This document shows positions 1 to 6,904 of a stretch of DNA of 64,000 bases, piece after piece. A program made the position numbers and the translations under genes. The DNA comes from Roseiarcus sp963809245. GTDB taxonomy: Bacteria; Pseudomonadota; Alphaproteobacteria; Rhizobiales; Beijerinckiaceae. The notes below the pieces were generated by a model. That model saw only the letters and a program-made list of their open reading frames with translations, ran no database searches and was not told the DNA's origin. Where the stretch lies: the NCBI GenBank assembly GCA_963809245.1, contig CAWEIU010000011.1, forward strand, positions 434,001-498,000, written 5' to 3'. Numbering within the stretch: the first letter of the stretch is position 1; each line of letters begins with the position of its first letter.

Positions 1-2
1 GC

Positions 3-857
3 GTGACGATCGGAGCGCCCTATGCCTTCGCCGCCACCCTGGGCGCGAGCGTCGGTCCAACGCTGGAGCATACGTTTTATTGCGGACGCGCGCCGACCAC
101 GTCCGAAATTATCGACGCGCTCAATGGCGCTCCTGACGTCGCTTGGACATGCGTAGGCAACTCGGTCAATACGTATGAGAGAAACGGCATAGCTGATCTG
201 ATGGCGTACGTGACGGCGCGGGACGGCATCATTGCAATCTTTCAAGGGCCGGCTGAAACGGGGCCGCGCGCGTTGGGGCACCGGTCTATCGTCGCCAATC
301 CCTGCAATCCCCGCACCCGCGAGTTCCTGAATGCGCGCGTCAAGTATCGGGAACCGATACGGCCGCTGGCGCCAATGGCCACACTTTCAGCAGCGAAGCA
401 ATTCTTCGAGCTATCCGACGGCGCGGCAGACGACGAATACAACGCCTATAACTACATGATATTGACCGCCAAAGCTAAGCCTGACGCCCGCTTGCGGATT
501 CCCGCCGTGATTCACGCCGATGAAACGGCGCGGTTGCAAATCGTGCGCGAACGAACGGACCCTGTCACGTTCGCATACTTGAAGGCGCTTGGAGGGAGGA
601 TAGGAGTGGAAATCGCGGTCAACACATCCTTCAATGTTGCGGGACCGATCGCACAGACTCCCGTTCAGGCGCTTGATACGCTCCGCCGAGCGAACGGAAT
701 GGACGGTGTATTCATGTTTTCCGAGGAGGGGTCAGCTTTCGCCGCCTGGATCAAAGAACCCAGAATGGGGAACAGCGCGCGTATCGCAACATGGATCGCG
801 GACTGGCGGATCGAAGAGGGCGCCACCAGCGAACACTGGCTTGGACATAGCGACTAG
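3..857 (+). CDS. Carbamoyltransferase, C-terminal part (5' end outside window)
   Basis: C-terminal part of a NodU/CmcH-family O-carbamoyltransferase, which transfers a carbamoyl group from carbamoyl phosphate to a hydroxyl of a sugar, antibiotic or Nod-factor-like substrate in the cytoplasm. Visible family motifs are 'GPRALGHRSIVANP' near residue 88 and 'VNTSFNVAGPIAQTP' near residue 205, both from the carbamoyltransferase C-terminal domain. Family members are usually 500-600 residues, so about half the protein lies left of base 1. The GTG at base 3 is only the first start-like codon in the window, not a real start. The substrate cannot be told from this part. The family call is firm; its pathway is unknown because the upstream neighbours are missing. 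Confidence 0.85.
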   Translation: MTIGAPYAFAATLGASVGPTLEHTFYCGRAPTTSEIIDALNGAPDVAWTCVGNSVNTYERNGIADLMAYVTARDGIIAIFQGPAETGPRALGHRSIVANPCNPRTREFLNARVKYREPIRPLAPMATLSAAKQFFELSDGAADDEYNAYNYMILTAKAKPDARLRIPAVIHADETARLQIVRERTDPVTFAYLKALGGRIGVEIAVNTSFNVAGPIAQTPVQALDTLRRANGMDGVFMFSEEGSAFAAWIKEPRMGNSARIATWIADWRIEEGATSEHWLGHSD

Positions 858-1336
858 ACTGGGCGCTTGGCCGCCAGGAGGCGAACATGACGAAGCAACG
901 CCGTGCGGACCCCTGTCGTCATCGCGAGCGAAGCGCGGCGATCCACAGAGATCGAGGCGTCGGCCGAGATCCGAAAGGCGACCGGCAACAAACCGAAGGT
1001 CGTCTCTATTTTGACGTAACTCGAAATGCCTCGCCCGAAAGTGCGCCGATCTGCAGTATAAATCGCGGGTGATGGGCAGGCGGGCCGCAAGCCGACGAGC
1101 CCGAAGGAGACCCTAGACGAAAGACGTTTCCGCGTCCGCGGAGCCAACGCCATACGCATACTCGGACTTTTCTTCGCTGCTCTTTGCATTTTTCAAGCTC
1201 AAGCCGCTGAACCAGCGGACGCGTGGTGTCGGTCGCCGCGACCGGGGTTTTAACTGACGGTCTAACGTGGGGGGGGACGGCGGCGCATGGATTTGCTCAA
1301 TGACCTGTTCGTCAAGCCCTGCGCATTGTTCAGCAT
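858..1336. other. Intergenic region, no gene recognised
   Basis: About 480 bases between the carbamoyltransferase and the deaminase. Short frames on both strands have no recognisable motif or convincing ribosome site. The only structured element I see is the half palindromic repeat at 917-945. A G-run (GGGGGGG) lies at about 1268-1275, shortly upstream of the deaminase. Confidence 0.5.
917..945. repeat. Half unit of a dispersed palindromic repeat
   Basis: CGTCATCGCGAGCGAAGCGC followed by GGCGATCCA. It resembles one arm of the complete palindromic element at 55373-55455, which begins CGTCATTGCGAGCG and has AATCCAG in the same relative place. The second arm is not seen here, so this looks like a degenerate or half copy. 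Confidence 0.45.
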
Positions 1337-1852
1337 ATGAACATCAATGTGACAGACCAGAAGATGATGGCTCGCTGCATACAACTGGCGAGAGGCGGCG
1401 TTGAGGAGGGAGAGTATCCGTTTGGCAGCGTGGTTGCTCGTGGCGACACCATTATCGCCGAGGCTACCAACCACACGGTGCGGGAAATGGACGAATCGCG
1501 GCACGCTGAGATTATTGCCATCGCGCATGCTCGCCGAATTATCGGAACGAACTCCCTTCGCGACTGCACGCTCTATTCGACGGTCGAGCCGTGCGCCATG
1601 TGTTCGTTCTGCATAAGGGCCGCGGGCATAGGCCGCGTCGTCTTCGCACTCCGTTCGCCGGTGTTGGGAGGCATGTCGCGGTGGGATATCCTTCAAGACA
1701 AAAGGCTGTCGATCCGCTTGCCATTCTTGTTTGGCCAAGCGCCTGAAACCGTGGTCGGCGTCCACGCAGACGATGCGCAAAAAGCGTGGAGCGATTGGAA
1801 TCCATTCGCCTGGCGGTTCATCAAGCTGTTCGGCTTCTTCGTGAAGCCGTAA
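1337..1852 (+). CDS. Nucleoside deaminase (cytidine/guanine/tRNA adenosine deaminase family)
   Basis: Zinc-dependent cytosolic deaminase of 171 residues, acting on a purine or pyrimidine base or nucleoside, or possibly tRNA adenosine. The catalytic His-Glu is in 'SRHAEIIAIAHAR' (about residues 54-66) and the two zinc cysteines are in 'EPCAMCSFC' (about 83-91). These form the standard HAE...PCxxC deaminase core, and the N-terminal 'ARGGVEEGEYPFGSVV' also fits the family. The ATG at 1337 has no strong Shine-Dalgarno sequence but is the first in-frame ATG. The length suits TadA/guanine-deaminase relatives. The extended C-terminal half (about residues 110-171) differs from housekeeping TadA, so I would not call it tadA. 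It stands alone between unrelated genes. Confidence 0.8.
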   Translation: MNINVTDQKMMARCIQLARGGVEEGEYPFGSVVARGDTIIAEATNHTVREMDESRHAEIIAIAHARRIIGTNSLRDCTLYSTVEPCAMCSFCIRAAGIGRVVFALRSPVLGGMSRWDILQDKRLSIRLPFLFGQAPETVVGVHADDAQKAWSDWNPFAWRFIKLFGFFVKP

Positions 1853-1878
1853 ACCGACAAGCGGTCGCCCCCGCCGTT

Positions 1879-2574
1879 TCAGAGATGCGCGAGGCCGAGG
1901 CCAAGGAAAAGGCCGGGAAGGCGGCGGACGCGGCGGAGCGCGGCGAAAGCTGCGGAGCTGTCGCGCACCCCAGCGATCAGCCCCCGCGTCTGAGCGGGGG
2001 ACGCCATCACGCCGAAGGCGACGACGCCGAGATCGACGCTTCCGTCGGACTTGACGGCTTTGATCACGAGCGGCGGCAGATCACGTCCGGCCGGATCGGA
2101 AACGACGCGCAGAATCGCGAACGGCGCGTTGCGATCCGTCGCGAAGCGCGCCGCGATCTGGCTTTCCATATCGACCGAAGCCGCCCTGGTCGCCTTGCGG
2201 AGTTCGGCCTTCGCGGCGCGCGTCAGCACGGGCGCGTCGACGCCCGCGACGACGCCGAGACTGACGCGCTCGCCGGCGGCCTTGAGGCGGGCCACGAGTT
2301 CGCGGGCGACATGTTCGTCGGTCGTCACGCTGACGCCGTCGGTGACCACATGCGAACCGATGACGATGTCGCCGCTACGCAGGCTCGGATCGAGGCCGCC
2401 GCAAAGCCCGAAGCTGACCGTGAGCCCCAGGTTCGCTGTAGCCCCGGCGAGTCGGGCGCGCAACGTCGCCGCGCCGCCGCAGATGGCCAGAGAATCGGGC
2501 GCGTGAGCAATCGAGGCCTCGCGTTTGAGGCCGCTGACGAAGAGAAGGCCGGATGATCGCGCGGCGTTCGTCAA
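1879..2574 (-). CDS. hpnG: Hopanoid-associated phosphorylase HpnG
   Basis: Phosphorylase-superfamily protein of 231 residues. In hopanoid producers HpnG is assigned to removal of adenine from adenosylhopane, giving ribosylhopane on the way to bacteriohopanetetrol side chains. Visible family features are 'SFGLCGGLDPSLRSGDIVIG' (about 54-73), the acidic 'ASVDMESQIAARFA' (the Met-Glu that binds ribose in phosphorylases, about 134-147) and 'LRVVSDPAGRDLPP' (about 155-168). The reading frame begins with TTG at 2574; a stop codon lies three codons upstream, so no earlier start exists and TTG is probably used. The gene normally sits next to hpnH/shc, but none is in this window. The gene call is good and the start uncertain. 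Confidence 0.82.
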   Translation of the reverse strand: MTNAARSSGLLFVSGLKREASIAHAPDSLAICGGAATLRARLAGATANLGLTVSFGLCGGLDPSLRSGDIVIGSHVVTDGVSVTTDEHVARELVARLKAAGERVSLGVVAGVDAPVLTRAAKAELRKATRAASVDMESQIAARFATDRNAPFAILRVVSDPAGRDLPPLVIKAVKSDGSVDLGVVAFGVMASPAQTRGLIAGVRDSSAAFAALRRVRRLPGLFLGLGLAHL

Positions 2575-3263
2575 TTGCGTCTATCCGACATTCTCCAGAC
2601 GGCCGCCGGGTTGGCGACGTCGCAACGACCGGGTTCTGATCAGGCGCCCGCAAATTCAAGCGTTGGGCTCTCAGCGCTTGCCAAGGTCCCGTGCAAACTC
2701 GCCCGAGCAAATACAAATTGTCCGAAGTGGAAACCGTTATTCGGGAGCGTCCGCGGTTTGCGAAACCGCGAGTGATTTTGCATTGCTCGCCCCCATTGCG
2801 AATACGACTGTTTCAAGCGCTGCCGGTTGCCCAATCAAGTGTAGGTCGACGATCGAAGCCTCACTACTCAATATGCGCCAGGATCGATCAAATTCCGCAT
2901 CCGCGACAAGCGCCCCGAGTGTCTCGAACGATGCCGTTTGACTGACGAAGTGAGCGTCTGCGCCCGCCGCATATCGCCCGTCCGTCCGTTCAAAAGTGGA
3001 AACTCGCGGCCACCATGACGCCGCTTATCGCGAGGTTCTTCACAAGGCCGTTGCCGTTCGTCTCGAACGCGAGAGATCGGTAGCCGAGCGCCAGTAGTCA
3101 GCGAATGACGTCCGATATCCAAGGCCGGCTAAAGCCTCTTCACATACTGAAGCTACCGGACCTACAGTTTGGCTTCAACGTGTAAATCATCACAACTGAA
3201 TCAGAATTGCCCCATTTGCGCCGCTTGTGCCATTTCTGCACCATTTCTCCGATAGTCACTCCC
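2575..3263. other. Long intergenic region, no gene recognised
   Basis: About 690 bases without a convincing gene. Frames of up to about 140 codons exist on the plus strand (2525-2941) but read as low-information Arg/Ser-rich shadow translation and lack a good start context. No tRNA-like fold, insertion-sequence end or operator was noticed. It may hold decayed sequence. Confidence 0.5.
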
Positions 3264-5081
3264 CTACTCAATCAAATCTTGAGGTTTAGCGGGCCTTTCC
3301 TCGGCGTCCACGACGGCCTCCACGATTGCGGCATGGGGCGATCTCAGAGCGGCCAGAATTGCGGGTTTCACCTCCTCCATTCGTTCGCAGCGGTAGCCGT
3401 CAGCGCCGCAGGCTTTGGCGAATGCGACGAAGTCGATCGGAGGCAGCGCACAGCCATATTCCGGGTTGCCGATTGCCTCCTGTTCGAATTTCACTTCGGC
3501 CAGGCTGTTGTTCTTCAGGATGACGATCTTCACCGGCAGATCGTTCGCGACGGCGGTGGTCAACTCGGCCATCAGCATGGCGAAGCCGCCATCACCGACC
3601 ACCGCAACCGACGGGCGATCCGGAAAAGCCAACTTCGCGGCGATGGCGAAAGGAAGGCCCGGCCCCATGCTGGCGAGCATGCCGGTGCCGGTCAATGTCT
3701 GGTTTGCTTTGAGTCGAAGGCACCGCGCGGCGAAATGCGTGTTCGCTCCGCAATCCAGGGAAATCGCGGCGTTGTCGGGCAGCAGGTCGCTGAGGGCGCG
3801 AATGACCATCTGCGGCCTCAGTGGCGATCGAGAAGTGGTTTCAACCTTATCCAATAGCTCATTCCAGTCGGCCATTCTGCGCTGCGCCTCGGCGAGAAAG
3901 CCGCGATCTGTCTTTTGCTCGAGGAGAGGCAAGAGACCTTGAAAAGTCGCCTTGACGTCGCCGGTCATGCCGATCTCGATCGGATAGCGCAGGCCCAGCC
4001 GGTCGGGCTTGAGATCGACCTGTATCCCTCGCGCCTGCCCGGGTTTCGGGTAATATTCCTCCCACGGCATGGTCGAGCCGAGAATCAGCACCGTGTCGCA
4101 GGTTTTCATCGCCCAGGAGGATGGCGCGGTTCCCAGATCGCCGATCCCGCACGTCGTGAAAGGACTGTCGTCGGGCAATACCGCCTTACCAAGCAGCGCC
4201 TTCGCAACCGGGGCGCCGAGCAAGTCCGCAAGCCGCGTGACTTCCTCGCGCGCGGCGAGAGCCCCCTGGCCTGCGAGAACCGCGACGCGGCCGCCGCCGT
4301 TGAGAATGTCGGCCGCCGCGCGCAGTTGATCGGCCGGGGGCGTCGGCAATGGGGGACTCCACGAGGAGGACGATCGAGCGCCGGGATTGCGCATCGAGCG
4401 CCTGTCGGAGGAGCGCTTCATCATCTGCACGTCTTTTGAGATCGCGAGATGGGCGACGCCGCGATCGCCGAGCGCGGCGCGGCAAGCCCGGTTGGCGATG
4501 ATGATGGCGTGCTCCGGACCCGTGACTTCCTCGTTGTACACCGTCAACGGATCCATCAATCTTACCGTATCGACGCTCTGTTGATAGCGAACGCCGCGCA
4601 GATCGTGGAACGTTAGTCCGGTCAACGCCACGACCGGCGCGCCGTCGAACGCCGCGTCATAAAGACCGTTCATGAGATGAATGGCCCCCGGACCGGTGGT
4701 GCCGAGGCAAACACCGAGTCCTCCAGTATGCTTGGCCCATCCTGACGCCATGAAAGCCGCCGCCTCCTCGTGCCGGACGGCGATGTATCGGATTCGATCC
4801 CGACGTTTTCGGAGGGCCTCAATGACAGAATTGATGCCGTCGCCGACAATGCCGAACACGTGGGTCGCGCCCCAATTGATCAGCGTCTCAACGATAATGT
4901 CAGAGGTATTCAGGTCGTCCGCGGACGGCGCCGTCGGCTGGGGCGTGACGGCAGCGCCGCTCTCTGTGGGTTGAGCGAGAGAGGATTCCGCCGCGGCCGT
5001 TCCGGACGCCGCGACAAGACCCGCCGCAGCGACCTGAAAGAAGCCGCGCCGGTCCCAGCCTGACGCCTTGATGTCGCCCAT
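3264..5081 (-). CDS. Thiamine-diphosphate-dependent enzyme (acetolactate synthase / pyruvate oxidase-like) with Tat-like leader
   Basis: ThDP enzyme of 605 residues with the three-domain layout of acetolactate synthase, pyruvate oxidase and PoxB. The cofactor-activating Glu is in 'AVRHEEAAAFMASG' (about residue 103), and the ThDP/Mg motif runs from 'VGDGGFAMLMAELTTA' to 'LKNNS' (about 493-525). The middle FAD/ADP-fold domain is present. The N-terminus 'WDRRGFFQVAAAGLVAAS' resembles a twin-arginine signal followed by an Ala-rich hydrophobic stretch, unusual for this normally cytosolic family. The start is placed at ATG 5081 because GGAG lies about 8 bases upstream; an upstream in-frame ATG at 5129 lacks this. 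No small regulatory subunit gene is adjacent, so ordinary IlvB is unlikely. The substrate (pyruvate or another 2-oxoacid) is inferred from family only. Confidence 0.8.
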   Translation of the reverse strand: MGDIKASGWDRRGFFQVAAAGLVAASGTAAAESSLAQPTESGAAVTPQPTAPSADDLNTSDIIVETLINWGATHVFGIVGDGINSVIEALRKRRDRIRYIAVRHEEAAAFMASGWAKHTGGLGVCLGTTGPGAIHLMNGLYDAAFDGAPVVALTGLTFHDLRGVRYQQSVDTVRLMDPLTVYNEEVTGPEHAIIIANRACRAALGDRGVAHLAISKDVQMMKRSSDRRSMRNPGARSSSSWSPPLPTPPADQLRAAADILNGGGRVAVLAGQGALAAREEVTRLADLLGAPVAKALLGKAVLPDDSPFTTCGIGDLGTAPSSWAMKTCDTVLILGSTMPWEEYYPKPGQARGIQVDLKPDRLGLRYPIEIGMTGDVKATFQGLLPLLEQKTDRGFLAEAQRRMADWNELLDKVETTSRSPLRPQMVIRALSDLLPDNAAISLDCGANTHFAARCLRLKANQTLTGTGMLASMGPGLPFAIAAKLAFPDRPSVAVVGDGGFAMLMAELTTAVANDLPVKIVILKNNSLAEVKFEQEAIGNPEYGCALPPIDFVAFAKACGADGYRCERMEEVKPAILAALRSPHAAIVEAVVDAEERPAKPQDLIE

Positions 5082-5304
5082 CGGACTGCTCCGCAAATCA
5101 GCGCCCCACATCCCCTTCCAACTCGCCACCGTTGCTGCGGTTCGATCGCTCTGTTTTTGAACCCGCGGTTTCAGAACTGCGAACTCATGCGTCCGTGGCC
5201 GGAAAAGAGCCGACTTCCCGGTCTAACGTTCGAGGGCGCGGCGCCCCTGCCCCGTTGCGGCAGTGTGGTCGACTGAGAGAACCCCTCGTTGAGGAGAAAT
5301 CGCC

Positions 5305-6075
5305 ATGATGAGCCGTCGTGTATTCGCTGCCGTGCTTGGATTCGGAGCGACGGCGGCGCTGCTGCCGCGCCTGGCCCGCGCCGCCAATCCGCCCCCGGCG
5401 GCGCGAAATGTCGTCATGGTTCACGGACTGTTCGCCGACGGGTCCTCTTGGTCCGAAGTGATCCCGCGTTTGCAGGCGGCCGGCCTGAACGTGACGTCAG
5501 TGCAGAATCCCCTGACGACGCTCGACGATGCCGTGGCGGAGACGCAGCGTGTTCTGAACCGCCAGGATGGCCCGACCGTGCTCGCGGGACATTCCTTCTC
5601 CGGCATGATCGTGACCGAGGCCGGCGTAAATCCCAAGGTCTCGGCGCTCGTTTATGTCGCGGCGCGGGCGCCGGACGCGGGGGAGGATTACACCGCGCTA
5701 GCCAAGACCTTCCCGTCGCCGCCGGCTTCGGCCGGCGTCGTCTTCGACGGCGACGAAGGACGGCTCAGCGAGGCCGCGTTCTTGCACGACTTCGCCGGGG
5801 ATTTGCCCGAACCCAAGGCGCGGGCGCTTTACGCGGTCCAGCAGCCTTTCCACAAGGCGCTGCTGACCGGGAAGACCCAACACGCCGCCTGGCGCACAAA
5901 GCCGAGCTTCTATGCCGTTTCGACGGAGGATCGGACGATCAATCCCGACTTGGAGCGGTTCATGGCAAAACGCATGGGGGCGACGACGATCGAGGTGCGG
6001 GCGAGCCACCTGTCGCTCATCTCACATCCGCAGGAGATCGCCGACCTGATCCTGAAGGCCACGGGGCGCACGTAG
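5305..6075 (+). CDS. Exported alpha/beta hydrolase
   Basis: Alpha/beta-hydrolase-fold esterase-like protein of 256 residues. It has an N-terminal export signal ('MMSRRVFAAVLGFGATAALL', ending near ARAA, residues 1-27). 'VVMVHGLFADGSSW' (about 36-49) supplies the oxyanion strand, 'AGHSFSG' (about 93-99) the nucleophilic serine elbow, and 'ASHLSLISHP' near the C-terminus the catalytic His. The pattern matches the small salicylate-esterase/hydroxynitrile-lyase-like hydrolases seen widely in proteobacteria. GAGGAG lies about 10 bases before the tandem ATGs at 5305/5308. It is divergent from the ThDP enzyme, so the 220-base gap probably holds both promoters. Substrate unknown. Confidence 0.85.
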   Translation: MMSRRVFAAVLGFGATAALLPRLARAANPPPAARNVVMVHGLFADGSSWSEVIPRLQAAGLNVTSVQNPLTTLDDAVAETQRVLNRQDGPTVLAGHSFSGMIVTEAGVNPKVSALVYVAARAPDAGEDYTALAKTFPSPPASAGVVFDGDEGRLSEAAFLHDFAGDLPEPKARALYAVQQPFHKALLTGKTQHAAWRTKPSFYAVSTEDRTINPDLERFMAKRMGATTIEVRASHLSLISHPQEIADLILKATGRT

Positions 6076-6103
6076 GCGCCTCTTCGCTCGATCGCCGCTG
6101 AGC

Positions 6104-6547
6104 TCAGTCCGGGAGGTCGATCAGCGCGATTCCGAGTTCCGGCTTCTTCCTGCGGCGTAGATGAGCCGGTGTTTCGGTCACCGTCACTTCCAGTGTCGGG
6201 CGGACAAGGCCGTCGAGAAGATGTCCGCCGCGTGTCGACCCATCCGACAAGCCGAGCACGGCGTGAAGATGTAGGCTCGGATTTCCATCGTCTCCGATGG
6301 CGATATCGCCGATTGCGCTGAGGACCTCGCACTGCTCCGCAACAGGAATCTTGCGATAGGTTTTCGTTGCGAAGTCAAACCACCCGACGGTCGCGCGCTC
6401 GAAGGCGCCGATCGCCGTGAGCGCCGCGGCGGTGACATTTTCCTTCGCCGCGAAATCGGAAATCGCCTTGAACGCCTCGTCCCCGGCGTCGAGGACGACG
6501 ACAAACGTTCTCGCGTTCTGGCCTTCACTCAGCAACTTCGACTTCAT
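6104..6547 (-). CDS. PPC (DUF296) domain protein
   Basis: Small single-domain protein of 147 residues belonging to the PPC/DUF296 fold, a trimeric domain also found in plant AT-hook proteins. Key features are 'RTFVVVLDAGDEAFKAISDF', 'AAALTAIGAFERATVGWFD', the His pair in 'SLHLHAVLG', and 'GGHLLDGLVRPTLEV'. The conserved histidines form the presumed metal site in bacterial members. ATG 6547 is preferred over GTG 6556 because GAGAG precedes it by 8 bases. The bacterial function of this family is not established. It converges on the alpha/beta hydrolase with about 28 bases between the stop codons. Confidence 0.8.
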   Translation of the reverse strand: MKSKLLSEGQNARTFVVVLDAGDEAFKAISDFAAKENVTAAALTAIGAFERATVGWFDFATKTYRKIPVAEQCEVLSAIGDIAIGDDGNPSLHLHAVLGLSDGSTRGGHLLDGLVRPTLEVTVTETPAHLRRRKKPELGIALIDLPD

Positions 6548-6562
6548 CGGCGCCACTCTCGG

Positions 6563-6631
6563 TCAGGAATGAGCGTGATCGGCCTTGCGCTCCTGCTTGT
6601 CGGCGTATTTCGACTTGTCGCCACGTGGCGC
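6563..6631 (-). pseudogene. Remnant of a small 'plasmid stabilization'-type protein
   Basis: The minus strand reads 'PRGDKSKYADKQERKADHA' and then stops. This matches from memory the N-terminus of a common 50-60 residue proteobacterial protein (MPxGDKSKYTDKQKRKAxHI...) usually labelled plasmid stabilization protein. A perfect AGGAGG (6637-6642) lies five bases before the codon where ATG is expected, but that codon is GCG, and the protein stops after about 20 residues. It therefore looks like a decayed gene that lost its start and its 3' half. The family identification is from recall and the decay is seen directly. Confidence 0.4.
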
Positions 6632-6782
6632 GCCGGCCTCCTGTGCTTCTGAAAGCAAAACGGACGCGTCGCCGCGAGGTTCCAAGGAGAGCTTTGCATC
6701 AGCCCTCGGGCTTAAGCGAACTGCGTTTTGGTCGAAGCGGCTTTCGCTGGCGTCTTTCACGGGCTCACCCAGGCGGCGCCCT

Positions 6783-6904
6783 TGTCCTGCTCGCGAAAGC
6801 GGGCATCCAGGAGTCAAAGAACGAAGGCCTGCGGCGGTTGTCTGGACCCCCGCTTTTCCCGGGGGGTGACAGCAGCGCTGCGTCAACCAAAAAGCAAAAT
6901 GCTT
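6783..6904. repeat. Dispersed ~120-bp repeat, copy 1
   Basis: Contains GCGAAAGCGGGCATCCAGGA, then an internal segment with CTGCGGCGG, then CTGGACCCCCGCTTTTCCCG and GGGTGACA, ending in AAAAAGCAAA. The same order of blocks recurs at 44447-44567. The two GC-rich blocks can pair with each other (CCCGCGAAAGCGGG / CCCGCTTTCGCGGG type), so the transcript would fold. This copy ends exactly at the stop codon of the molybdopterin-subunit gene and may act as its 3' structure. Confidence 0.75.

Noticed and set aside
2525..2941. 138-codon plus-strand frame in the 2.6-3.2 kb gap
   Set aside because: No recognisable motif, no ribosome site, and Arg/Ser-rich composition; treated as non-coding.
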